A stretch of DNA of 64,000 nucleotides from Streptomyces sp. NA02950 (GTDB lineage: Bacteria > Actinomycetota > Actinomycetes > Streptomycetales > Streptomycetaceae), in the NCBI RefSeq assembly GCF_013364155.1, contig NZ_CP054916.1:4275001-4339000 (forward strand), given 5' to 3'. A program made the translations under genes and the position numbers. Positions 24,233 through 32,448 of this stretch are shown in pieces. Each line of letters begins with the position of its first letter. Positions within the stretch are counted from its first letter, which is position 1. The notes under the pieces were generated by a model. That model did not search any database. It had not been told where the DNA came from and worked only from the letters and a program-made list of their open reading frames with translations.

Positions 24233-27200
24233 ATGGCCGATGCCTTCAAAGACCCCGCAAGTCCCGTACCGGGCCTCTATGAGCGTCTCATCACCGATCG
24301 CATCGAGCACCAACTCAAGGCGTTAGATCCCGACGGCTGGAAGATCATCGAGCAAGGGGTCGGCGAGCACTCCTCGCCCCATGTGTTGGCTCGACACATC
24401 GCAGATACCGTCCAGCAGGTCTTCACGACCCTGCCGCACGATGAGCAACTCATCGCTGCGAACCGCATCCTCGAATCGATCAGCACCTCCGACGGAGCCA
24501 AGCAGTGGGTTGACCTCATCGCGGACGGACCGCGGCAGTTGATCGCCATCGCCGCACAAGAGGCACCCGGCGTCTACAGCGTGCGCCCTGCAACGCCGCT
24601 CTCCGAGACGGCCCTCATCACCAACTCCCCCGAAGATCCCAACCTCGGCTTTGAGCTGCGGGCCGAGCTGGCGACCGCCGACCGCGTGGATCTGCTGTGC
24701 GCGTTTGTGAAATGGCATGGCCTCCGCGTTCTGGAAGAGTCACTCAAAGCCGCTCGCGATCGAGGGGTGCCGATCCGCGTCATCACCACCACCTACATCG
24801 GGGCGACCGAGCGTCGTGCCCTGGATCGGCTGGTCAGGGAGTTCCATGCCGAGGTCAAGGTCAACTACGAGGTGCGGTCCACGCGTCTCCATGCGAAGGC
24901 ATGGCTCTTCCGTCGCAACAGCGGCTATGACACCGCATACGTGGGGAGTTCTAACCTTTCGAAGGCTGCTCTTCTCGATGGCTTGGAATGGAACGTACGA
25001 CTCTCCTCGATAGCGACTCCCGCCGTGATGAAGAAGTTTGAGGCAACGTTTGATTCCTACTGGAGCGACCCCACCTTTGAAACGTATGCCCCAGATAGCG
25101 ACGGCGCCCGGCTTCTCGAGGCCCTCTCACTAGCTAGCGGGAAACGGCAGACCGACACCCAGACCATCAGCCTCGCCGGTCTTGAGGTGCGTCCATATCC
25201 TCACCAAGAAGATATGCTCGAACGGCTTGCCATCGAGCGTGAGATCCACGACCGTCACCGTAACTTGCTCGTCGCCGCGACCGGCACCGGCAAGACGGTC
25301 ATGGCAGCCCTTGACTACAAGTCTCTCGTTAGGGCAAACCGAGGTCGGCGCCCAAGCCTTCTTTTCGTGGCCCATCGACAGGAGATACTCGAGCAGTCAC
25401 TGCGCACCTACCAGCATGTGCTGAACGATGCGAATTTCGGTGAGCTTATGGTGGGCGGCGAAGTCCCCGAGGACTGGACACATGTCTTCGCTAGCGTCCA
25501 ATCCCTCAATGCCCACTCCCCAGAGCGTTTCGCTCCTGATCAATTCGATGTTGTGGTCATTGACGAGTTTCATCACGGCGTCTCACCGACCTATCGACGC
25601 ATCATTGACCATTTTGAACCGAACGAACTCCTCGGCCTGACGGCCATACCCGAGCGCATGGACGGAAAAAACGTTCAGGATGAGTTCTTCGACGGCCATA
25701 TCGCTGCGGAGATGCGACTCTGGGAGGCATTGGAGAATGAACTCCTAAGCCCCTTTCACTACTTCGGGATTGCCGACAACACCGACCTCGATGGACTCAC
25801 CTGGAAGCAGGGGTCCTACGTCATGAGCGAGCTCAACCAGCTCTACACGGGGAACCACGCCCGCGCCCGGCTCATCGTGAAGGCCGTGGAAGAGAAGGTG
25901 ACAGACCCAGGCGCCATGCAGGCACTCGGCTTCTGCGTCTCCGTAGCACACGCCCGCTTCATGGCGGACTTCTTCCGTCAGGCCGGGATCAAAGCCGAAG
26001 CCCTCGATGGATCCTCCTCCGCCACAGAGCGCGCCCAGGCCCTTGCAGAACTCCGCGATGGGCGGGTGCAGATCCTCTTTTCCGTTGACCTCTTCAACGA
26101 GGGCCTTGACATCCCCGACGTGGACACGCTCCTCTTGCTGCGGCCCACGTCTAGTGCCACCGTATTCCTCCAGCAACTTGGACGTGGCCTACGCCGCACA
26201 CCGGACAAGGCCGTGCTCACGGTCCTTGACTTCATCGGCCAACACCGCAAGGAATTCCGCTTCGAGGAGCAGTTCCGCGCGCTGACCAACTTCACGCGCA
26301 ACCGGCTTACCGAGAATATGGAGCACGACTTCCCTCAGCTCCCCTCTGGCTGCCAGATCATCCTGGACCGCAAATCGAAGCGGCGGATCTTGGACAACAT
26401 CAGGAGCCAGATCAACGTCAACGTACGGCAGTTGACCCAAGAGGTCGCTGCCTACGCCGAGCCGTGTCTTGATGCATATCTGCGAGAGAGCCGCCGAGAG
26501 TTGAAGGAGCTCTATCGTGCCAATAACTCATGGACCCGCCTCCTGAGGAGGGCCAGCCTCCTCACCGAGGAGGCACCCGAGGGCGAGGAGCAGCTCCTCA
26601 AGCGCGTGTCAGCCTTTCTCCACGTGGACGACAAACAGCGGGTACAGGCGTATCAACGCATGCTGGCCGACAATGCACCCGACTACGCCGAACTCAACGC
26701 AACGGATCAAGCGTACGCACGTATGCTCTTCTTCTCCGTCTGGCCTCTCGGTGGGGGCTTCTCCAGCTACGCGGATGGATTTGATTCCTTGCGCAAGCAG
26801 AGCGCATTCCGAAACGAGCTGCGGCAAGTTCTCGCCTACAACGCGGAACACACCGACCACTACCCCATTCCGCTCCTCGGCGAGCACAGTGGTGTCCCGC
26901 TGACCATCCACGCCTCGTACAGCCGAGAAGAGATCCTGCCCGCCCTTCGCCAGGCAGACGTCAACGGCTTCCTGCCGGGACACTTTCGTGAAGGGGTGAA
27001 GTGGTGTGAGGACATGCAAACCGATGCGCTGCTGATCACCCTGGAGAAGGACAACAAGGACTTCTCACCGCAGACCCGCTACAAGGACTACGCCATGAGC
27101 CCGGTCCGGTTCCACTGGGAGTCACAGAACCAGACGTCGGAAGCGTCCTCCACTGGACAGCGTTATCAGCATCACCAGGAGCGCGGATCACATGTCCTGC

Positions 27201-27373
27201 TCTTCGTCCGGCGCTACAAGAAGACAGACATAGGTGGCCCACAGCCATGGATGTTGCTCGGTCCCGCCGAGTACGAGTCTCACGAAGGCAGTAAGCCCAT
27301 GGGGATCGTCTGGCGGCTACAGCATGAACTGCCCGCCGATGTCTGGACCTACTCGGCCATCGCAGCGGGGTAG
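24233..27373 (+). CDS. PLD-nuclease / SF2 helicase / DUF3427 protein
   Basis: A 1,046-residue protein in three parts. Residues about 130-290 are a phospholipase-D-type nuclease half-site (RLHAKAWLF, H220 and K222, then VGSSNLSKAAL). Residues about 320-700 are an SF2 helicase: AATGTGKTVMAALDY (Walker A, about 349), VVIDEFHHG (DEXH, about 444), TAIPER, and motif VI FLQQLGRGLRRT. The last 300 residues match DUF3427. This architecture suggests ATP-driven translocation on DNA coupled to cleavage, as in restriction or anti-phage systems. GAGGAG 7 nt before the ATG at 24233 sets the start; an ATG eight codons earlier has no ribosome site. Lower G+C than flanking core genes. Confidence 0.85.
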   Translation: MADAFKDPASPVPGLYERLITDRIEHQLKALDPDGWKIIEQGVGEHSSPHVLARHIADTVQQVFTTLPHDEQLIAANRILESISTSDGAKQWVDLIADGPRQLIAIAAQEAPGVYSVRPATPLSETALITNSPEDPNLGFELRAELATADRVDLLCAFVKWHGLRVLEESLKAARDRGVPIRVITTTYIGATERRALDRLVREFHAEVKVNYEVRSTRLHAKAWLFRRNSGYDTAYVGSSNLSKAALLDGLEWNVRLSSIATPAVMKKFEATFDSYWSDPTFETYAPDSDGARLLEALSLASGKRQTDTQTISLAGLEVRPYPHQEDMLERLAIEREIHDRHRNLLVAATGTGKTVMAALDYKSLVRANRGRRPSLLFVAHRQEILEQSLRTYQHVLNDANFGELMVGGEVPEDWTHVFASVQSLNAHSPERFAPDQFDVVVIDEFHHGVSPTYRRIIDHFEPNELLGLTAIPERMDGKNVQDEFFDGHIAAEMRLWEALENELLSPFHYFGIADNTDLDGLTWKQGSYVMSELNQLYTGNHARARLIVKAVEEKVTDPGAMQALGFCVSVAHARFMADFFRQAGIKAEALDGSSSATERAQALAELRDGRVQILFSVDLFNEGLDIPDVDTLLLLRPTSSATVFLQQLGRGLRRTPDKAVLTVLDFIGQHRKEFRFEEQFRALTNFTRNRLTENMEHDFPQLPSGCQIILDRKSKRRILDNIRSQINVNVRQLTQEVAAYAEPCLDAYLRESRRELKELYRANNSWTRLLRRASLLTEEAPEGEEQLLKRVSAFLHVDDKQRVQAYQRMLADNAPDYAELNATDQAYARMLFFSVWPLGGGFSSYADGFDSLRKQSAFRNELRQVLAYNAEHTDHYPIPLLGEHSGVPLTIHASYSREEILPALRQADVNGFLPGHFREGVKWCEDMQTDALLITLEKDNKDFSPQTRYKDYAMSPVRFHWESQNQTSEASSTGQRYQHHQERGSHVLLFVRRYKKTDIGGPQPWMLLGPAEYESHEGSKPMGIVWRLQHELPADVWTYSAIAAG

Positions 27374-27386
27374 CCTCCCCGTTCGC

Positions 27387-28034
27387 TCAACCGACCGCAT
27401 TGCCCCGTGACTCGAAATACATCTGCGCTCGGTCCAATGCGGTGTCAGGGTCCTGCCCATGCGCATGGAACCAGTGGAGGAGGTCCGCGATGAGAGTGAT
27501 CGCGGCCTCCTCGGCCCCTACCAGCTCCCTTCGCGTCGCTGCCGCACTGGCGCCTGCCTGGTCGTAGAGCGTAAGTACCGCATCTGCACGGTGGACTTGA
27601 GGGCTAGCGACATGGCCATCTGTGTGGCTGAGATCAGTGCCGAGCTCGCACCAGGTTGTCTTACCGGTCTCGGTCGGGATCACGCCCCATCGATCCGATA
27701 CCGCTGTGACCAAGGTCAGCCCCCGACCGGACTCGGCTGTCTTAGGCACGTTCAGCAACGTGGGCAACGCACTCCTGTCGGGGTCGTGAACCTCAATACG
27801 CAGGTCAGTGCCGTTCATGACAAGAGCCAGGGTCGTCGGAGTGCCGACACCTACGTGCCTGATGACGTTGGCGACGAGTTCGGTCACGCAGATCTGTGCC
27901 GCACCGACGAGATCAGAAAGCCCCCATAACTTCAGGTGTGTTCGCACGATCCGTCGCAGTGCAGCTACTTCACCGGGTACCGCGAGGAAGGGAAGGTCCC
28001 ACGCCTTCCGCGACATGCACCGTTTGATCATCAT
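27387..28034 (-). CDS. ATP-binding protein, GHKL anti-sigma-like
   Basis: A 215-residue protein. The first 130 residues are a single GHKL ATPase domain of the RsbW/HATPase_c_2 type: VTELVANVIRHVG (N-box), VHDPDRSALP (D-box), ESGRGLTLVTAVSDRWG (G-boxes). The last 65 residues form a less conserved helical extension. Such genes accompany XRE(DUF5753) and DUF397 genes in many Streptomyces loci (whiJ/abaA type) and modulate development or secondary metabolism. The stop lies 13 bp from the convergent helicase stop. ATG at 28034 with AGGGG 9 nt upstream; ATGs at 28031 and 28016 are alternatives. Confidence 0.87.
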   Translation of the reverse strand: MMIKRCMSRKAWDLPFLAVPGEVAALRRIVRTHLKLWGLSDLVGAAQICVTELVANVIRHVGVGTPTTLALVMNGTDLRIEVHDPDRSALPTLLNVPKTAESGRGLTLVTAVSDRWGVIPTETGKTTWCELGTDLSHTDGHVASPQVHRADAVLTLYDQAGASAAATRRELVGAEEAAITLIADLLHWFHAHGQDPDTALDRAQMYFESRGNAVG

Positions 28035-28158
28035 GCGCGTCAGCCCCTTGCTGTTCGACCATCACTCGATCACCGATTGCAATGAGTCGATGGCGCTTAG
28101 TTACTCCATGTGAAAGCATGGCAGCGCACATCCCCTCGTGCAATGTGCATATACGGAT

Positions 28159-28174
28159 TCGCTCGATCGAGTGA
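28159..28174. promoter_or_regulatory. Palindrome in the divergent ATPase/XRE intergenic region
   Basis: TCGCTCGATCGAGTGA contains the perfect palindrome CTCGATCGAG extended by two more matches after one mismatch per side. It lies 60 bp upstream of the XRE gene. It is a plausible XRE operator by position only. Confidence 0.3.
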
Positions 28175-28233
28175 CTGACGTGGGCCCAGCCGCCCGGCAA
28201 GACTGAACGACCCTGACAACCCGAGGAGTTCGC

Positions 28234-29067
28234 GTGTCTGGATCACCCACCGCTCGACGACGCCGCCTGGCGATCGAGCTCAAGAAACTCCGGGAGGAGC
28301 ATCGGCTCACGTGCAATCAAGTGGGCAAGGCACTGGACTGGAGTGGTTCGAAGGTCAACCGCCTCGAGACCGGTCAGGGTCGTGTACAGCCATCGGACGT
28401 GGATGCACTCTGTCGCTTCTACGGAACGTCGGATGAACTTCGCGAACTCCTCAAGGACCTCGCCAAGCAATCGAAGATGCGCGGTTGGTGGCATGCTTAT
28501 GGCAATGCCATCCCCGGCTGGTTCTCGGTCTACGTAGGGCTCGAACAGGCAGCCTCGGGGCTACGAACGTACGAGTGTGAGTTCGTCCCCGGTCTGCTTC
28601 AAACGGTTGACTACGCTCGTGAACTCCACCTCGCCACGCCTCCTTCAGATGCAGACGAGGTTGAGCGCTTGATCGGCGTACGGCTGGAGCGGCAAGAATT
28701 GCTCACCAGCACCACACCGCCCGACCTGTGGGCCATCGTGCACGAAAGTGTGCTGCGACATGTGATCGGCAGCCCGAAGGTCATGCGCGGCCAGTTCGAG
28801 CTCCTCCTGAAGATGGGGGAGCTGAAGAACATCACCATCCAGGTGCTGCCGTTCGACGCTGGAAGCTACCCCGCTGCCGGAGCCTTCACCATCTTGGAGT
28901 TCCCGGAGCAGGGCGATCCCGATGTCGTGTACCGCGATGGCTTGACGGACGCTGTGTATCTGGAGTGTCCGGAAGACATTGCTCGATACACTAAGGCATT
29001 TGACAACCTCCGTGCCATGTCCTTGAGTCCTCAGCGATCGGCCGATCTGATCAGACAGGCGAAGTAG
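28234..29067 (+). CDS. XRE-family HTH regulator with DUF5753 domain
   Basis: A 277-residue protein. Residues about 10-70 are an XRE helix-turn-helix (LKKLREEHRLTCNQVGKALDWSGSKVNRLE, read with the following TGQGRV). The rest is DUF5753: YECEFVPGLLQTVDYAREL, VRLERQELL, IHES-like VHESVLRH and a C-terminal PEQGDPDVVY. GAGGAG 5 nt before the GTG fixes the start. It is followed 9 nt later by a DUF397 gene, the usual pair; together they resemble the WhiJ-type regulatory modules of Streptomyces. Confidence 0.93.
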   Translation: MSGSPTARRRRLAIELKKLREEHRLTCNQVGKALDWSGSKVNRLETGQGRVQPSDVDALCRFYGTSDELRELLKDLAKQSKMRGWWHAYGNAIPGWFSVYVGLEQAASGLRTYECEFVPGLLQTVDYARELHLATPPSDADEVERLIGVRLERQELLTSTTPPDLWAIVHESVLRHVIGSPKVMRGQFELLLKMGELKNITIQVLPFDAGSYPAAGAFTILEFPEQGDPDVVYRDGLTDAVYLECPEDIARYTKAFDNLRAMSLSPQRSADLIRQAK

Positions 29068-29076
29068 GGGCTAACG

Positions 29077-29277
29077 ATGACTGAGATACCACCTCTCATG
29101 TGGCACAAGAGCAGCTATAGCAATGGCGCAGGAGGCAACTGCGTAGAGTCTGCGCGTCATGGGGGCGACCGGACCGCTGTGCGCGACTCCAAAGACCCTG
29201 GCGGACCCGTGCTGGCGTTTTCCGATCGTGCCTGGGGGGACTTCATTGCGGCCGTGCGGGGCCGGCGGTTGGGCTGA
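29077..29277 (+). CDS. DUF397 domain protein
   Basis: A 66-residue DUF397 protein with the classical motifs WHKSSYSNGAGGNCVE, VRDSKDPGGPVLAF and a closing WGDFIAAVR. It begins 9 nt after the XRE stop with GGGG upstream of the ATG, so it is co-transcribed. DUF397 proteins act as small partners or antagonists of the adjacent XRE regulator; toxin-antitoxin-like behaviour has been proposed for some pairs. Confidence 0.94.
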   Translation: MTEIPPLMWHKSSYSNGAGGNCVESARHGGDRTAVRDSKDPGGPVLAFSDRAWGDFIAAVRGRRLG

Positions 29278-29375
29278 GGTAGCTCACCAGGGCTGTTGTC
29301 GCGTCGGCACCTGGCGCCGGAGAACTCTGCGTAGGGTCGGGCTCAGGAATCTCAATCTCGGAGTGGAGGTCGGAG

Positions 29376-29678
29376 ATGGCTGGAGTTCCGGCGGGCGTGG
29401 TGGCCGCGGGTGGGTTGGTCGGGGGGTACGGGGTGGCCCGGTGGACCAGGAAGCGGCCCTTGGGCGGGGTGGCGTTGGCGGCGGCTGGAGCCGTGGCCGC
29501 CCGGGGGTGGCGGGAGAAGGCCGGGAACGGGACGGCGGCCGCGCTGAGCGGGATGTACCTCGCCGCCTTCGCCGGATCGCATCCCCTCGCCAAGAAGGTC
29601 GGGGCCTGGCCGTCGGTGTTCGCCGTCGCCGGTGGGGTCGCCCTCGCCTCCTGGGCTCTTGCCGATCGGCGTCCGTAG
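29376..29678 (+). CDS. Small membrane protein, unknown function
   Basis: 100 residues with three hydrophobic segments (MAGVPAGVVAAGGLVGGYGV; VALAAAGAVAA; and VFAVAGGVALASWAL) separated by short basic loops. GGAGG 6 nt before the ATG supports it. Codon bias returns to core-chromosome style here, so it marks the right side of the island. I do not recognise a functional family. Confidence 0.75.
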   Translation: MAGVPAGVVAAGGLVGGYGVARWTRKRPLGGVALAAAGAVAARGWREKAGNGTAAALSGMYLAAFAGSHPLAKKVGAWPSVFAVAGGVALASWALADRRP

Positions 29679-29744
29679 AGTTCGTAGGGTTTTCGTAGGG
29701 TTGGTGCGGTGGGCGGTCCGTATGGTCCGCCCGCCGCACTCCGT

Positions 29745-30689
29745 TCAGGCCGAGGCCCTCGTCAGCAGATCCAGCTCCTGCTGGGTCAGGGTGAGGTCCG
29801 CCGCTGCCAGCAGGGGCGGGAGTTGGGCGAGGGTGCGGGCGCTGGCGATCGGGGCGGCGACCGTGGGCTGGGCGGCCAGCCAGGCCAGGGCGACCGTGGC
29901 GTGCTCCGCGCCGTGGTGGGCGGCCACCTCGTCCAGGGCGGCGAGGACCTTCCTGCCGCGCTCCGTCTCCAGGTGCTCGGCCGCACGCGTGGAGCGCGGG
30001 CTGTCGACCGCGGTGCCGGGGCGGTACTTGCCGGTGAGGAAGCCGGAGGCGAGTGCGTAGTAAGGGACGGTCGCCATACCGTGGCGGGTGACCACGTCGG
30101 CCAGGTCACCCTCGAAGGTGTCGCGTGAGACCAGGTTGTAGTGGGGCTGGAGGGCGGCGTAGCGGGCCAGGCCCTCCTGGGCGGAGAAGGTCAGGAAGGA
30201 GTCGAGCCGTTCGGCACCGATGTTGGAGGCCGCGATCTCGCGGACCTTGCCCTCCCGGACCAGCGCGTCCAGGGTGGTGGCGATCTCCTCCACCGACACC
30301 GACGGGTCGTCGTAGTGGGTGTAGTAGAGGTCGATGTAGTCGGTGCGCAGCCGCCGCAGGGAGTCCTCGACACCGGACCTGATGGCGGCCGGGGAGAGCC
30401 CGCGGCGTTGCGGGGAGCCGCCGCCGACCTTGGTGGCGAGGACGATGTCGGAGCGGTTGCCGCGGGAGGCGAACCAGTTGCCGAGGACGGTCTCGGACTC
30501 GCCGCCCTGATTGCCGGGCACCCAGGCCGAGTAGACGTCGGCGGTGTCGATGAAGTTGCCGCCCGCGGCGGCGTAGGCGTCGAGCACCGTGAAGGACTCG
30601 GCCTCGTCCGCGGTCCAGCCGAAGACGTTCCCGCCGAGGGAGAGCGGGGAGACGGAGAGGTCGCCGATCCTCTGCTTGTTGTCAGCCAT
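29745..30689 (-). CDS. Aldo/keto reductase
   Basis: A 314-residue (beta/alpha)8 NADPH-dependent oxidoreductase. Motifs are SLGGNVFGWTADE, NFIDTADVYSAW with catalytic Asp and Tyr, LATKVGG with the catalytic Lys, then YYTHYDDP for the His, and the C-terminal cofactor site VAAPIASARTLAQL. The subclass resembles voltage-gated-channel-beta-like reductases. The ATG at 30689 begins MADNKQRIG; the frame opens upstream without support. Substrate unknown. Confidence 0.93.
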   Translation of the reverse strand: MADNKQRIGDLSVSPLSLGGNVFGWTADEAESFTVLDAYAAAGGNFIDTADVYSAWVPGNQGGESETVLGNWFASRGNRSDIVLATKVGGGSPQRRGLSPAAIRSGVEDSLRRLRTDYIDLYYTHYDDPSVSVEEIATTLDALVREGKVREIAASNIGAERLDSFLTFSAQEGLARYAALQPHYNLVSRDTFEGDLADVVTRHGMATVPYYALASGFLTGKYRPGTAVDSPRSTRAAEHLETERGRKVLAALDEVAAHHGAEHATVALAWLAAQPTVAAPIASARTLAQLPPLLAAADLTLTQQELDLLTRASA

Positions 30690-30827
30690 GCGGTGCTTCA
30701 ACACCCGTATCGGGGAGCTTGTTCCGGACCCCGCGGCGGAACGAACCGGCGGCCCTGGCGTCAAGGGGGGAGAGAGCGCCAGGACCGCCGGAGTATCGGG
30801 GATACCCAGAGGATCAGGGGAGGGGTA

Positions 30828-32039
30828 TCAGGGGTTCTGGCCGTGCTCGCGCAGCCAGGGCATCGGGTCGATCGGGGAGCCGCCGCCGGGGCGCACCTCG
30901 AGGTGGAGGTGCGGACCGGTCACATTGCCGGTGGCGCCGACGCGGCCGATCACATCGCCCGTGGTCACCTTGCCCGAGGTGACGACCATGGACGACAGGT
31001 GGCAGAACCAGAGTTCGGTGCCGTCATCGAGCTTCAGCACGATGCGGTACCCGTACGAACCGGCCCAGCCCGCCTGGGTGATGGTGCCTCCGTGCACCGC
31101 CTTGACGGGGGTGCCGGTCGGGGCGGCGAAGTCCTGGCCGGTGTGGTCGGCGGACCACATGTCACCGGCCTGACCGAAGCCCGCGGTCAGGGTGTAGGAC
31201 GCGACGGGGAGGGTGTAAGAGGCGGCCAGCTTGGCGCGGCGCTCGGCCTCGGCCTTGCGTTCGGCGGCCTCCTTGGCCTTCCGCTCGGCTTCCTTCTTCG
31301 CGGCGGTGGCCGCGGCCCTCCGCTCGGCCGCATCGTCGGCTGCCTTGTCCGCGGCCTTCTGGGCGGCGGCCTTGGCGGCGGCGGTCCGCTCGTCCTCGTC
31401 CGCGGAGTTCTGCTGGTTCTCGGCCTGCTTGAGGATGCGGGCGCGCAGCGCCTCACCGGCGTCGGTGGTGCCGCTCGCCTCGTCCTGGGAGGTCAGCCCG
31501 ACCTGGGAGAGGGGGGCCGCGTTCGTGGTCGCGGAACCGCCGTCGTCGTCGGCGACCAGCGAGCCGATGCCCGGGATGTCCTTGGCGTCCGGCAGCCGGT
31601 CCGCGACCTGGTCGGCGACATGGGCGAGGTCGGGCATGGATATGGGGGCCGCCGGACGGTCCTTGGCACTCGCCATCCCGCCCGCCCCGACGGCCGCGAT
31701 GACACCGACGCCGAGGACGGCGCCACTGCGCGCCATCGTCCCGCCCCGCTGCTTCACCACGCGGTGCCGGCCGCGCACGGAGGCGACGGATTCCTCGGTG
31801 GGGTTCCATTCCTCCCAGGGCTCGGGGTCGAGTCCCGGGCCCGCCGGGCCGTCGGCGGCGTCCGCCGCGAACTCCCCACGGTCACCGTCGGCGGCGAAGT
31901 CCCCTTCGGTGGCGGATCCGCCACCGGACCTCATGCCTCCACTGGCATCGAAACCGGGCCCGTAGGCGGTTGCGGTGCCGAGACCGCCGCCCGATGCGCG
32001 GTATGGAGCCTCGTCCAGGACAGACCTGTTGGACGCCAC
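30828..32039 (-). CDS. M23 (LytM) peptidase, peptidoglycan hydrolase
   Basis: A 403-residue protein. A long acidic N-terminus precedes a membrane segment (about 103-125, SGAVLGVGVIAAVGAGG), then a disordered region and an Ala/Lys/Glu coiled coil (about 195-275). The C-terminal LytM domain (about 285-395) has the zinc motifs HTGQDFAAP and HLHLEVRPGG. It likely cleaves cross-bridges outside the membrane. GTG start with AGGAG 9 nt upstream. A c-di-AMP riboswitch precedes it, linking expression to wall or osmotic signalling, as known for resuscitation-promoting-factor genes. Confidence 0.93.
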   Translation of the reverse strand: MASNRSVLDEAPYRASGGGLGTATAYGPGFDASGGMRSGGGSATEGDFAADGDRGEFAADAADGPAGPGLDPEPWEEWNPTEESVASVRGRHRVVKQRGGTMARSGAVLGVGVIAAVGAGGMASAKDRPAAPISMPDLAHVADQVADRLPDAKDIPGIGSLVADDDGGSATTNAAPLSQVGLTSQDEASGTTDAGEALRARILKQAENQQNSADEDERTAAAKAAAQKAADKAADDAAERRAAATAAKKEAERKAKEAAERKAEAERRAKLAASYTLPVASYTLTAGFGQAGDMWSADHTGQDFAAPTGTPVKAVHGGTITQAGWAGSYGYRIVLKLDDGTELWFCHLSSMVVTSGKVTTGDVIGRVGATGNVTGPHLHLEVRPGGGSPIDPMPWLREHGQNP

Positions 32040-32064
32040 GGGGGCGCACTCCTTTCCTTCCCTC

Positions 32065-32217
32065 TCGCCTACCGGGTTAGCTGACGGGTTCGGAGCAGGA
32101 AGGTCTCCTACGGGTCAGGTTCGACCCGATTCACCCCAAGGTGGTGGTTCCCCGGTTCCCTCGGTGCTGTTGTGGTGCGGTGATGCTGCTGCCGCTGTGC
32201 GTTATGGGATTCGGCGA
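32065..32217 (-). promoter_or_regulatory. c-di-AMP (ydaO/yuaA-type) riboswitch
   Basis: The minus-strand leader of the M23 gene has the ydaO features in order: P1 TCGCC (32213-32217) closing with GGCGA (32065-32069), the GGGAACCGGGG block, GGGGTGAATCGGGTCGAACC, a hairpin GACCCGTAGGAG, and the 3' consensus CCGAACCCGTCAGCTAACCC followed by GGTAGGCG. In Streptomyces this aptamer controls wall-lytic genes and binding of c-di-AMP usually lowers expression. The downstream expression platform is not obvious. Confidence 0.88.
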
Positions 32218-32448
32218 CGGCGCACGGTGCCGCCCTGGCGACGGCTGTGACGACCGCGCTGCGTTATCGAACGTTAATAGAGAGCGCTATGTGATTCCAA
32301 GCTGTTCCGAGGAATCGGCGCAGCTTTGCCATGAACTTAGCGACCAAGTCTGGACAGATAGGGGCGAGTCGGCCCCCTGGGAAAGGGTTGGCAAAACCCA
32401 AGAAGCGCTGATCGTGCATCAATTGTTATGCACAGAGGGAACCTACGA

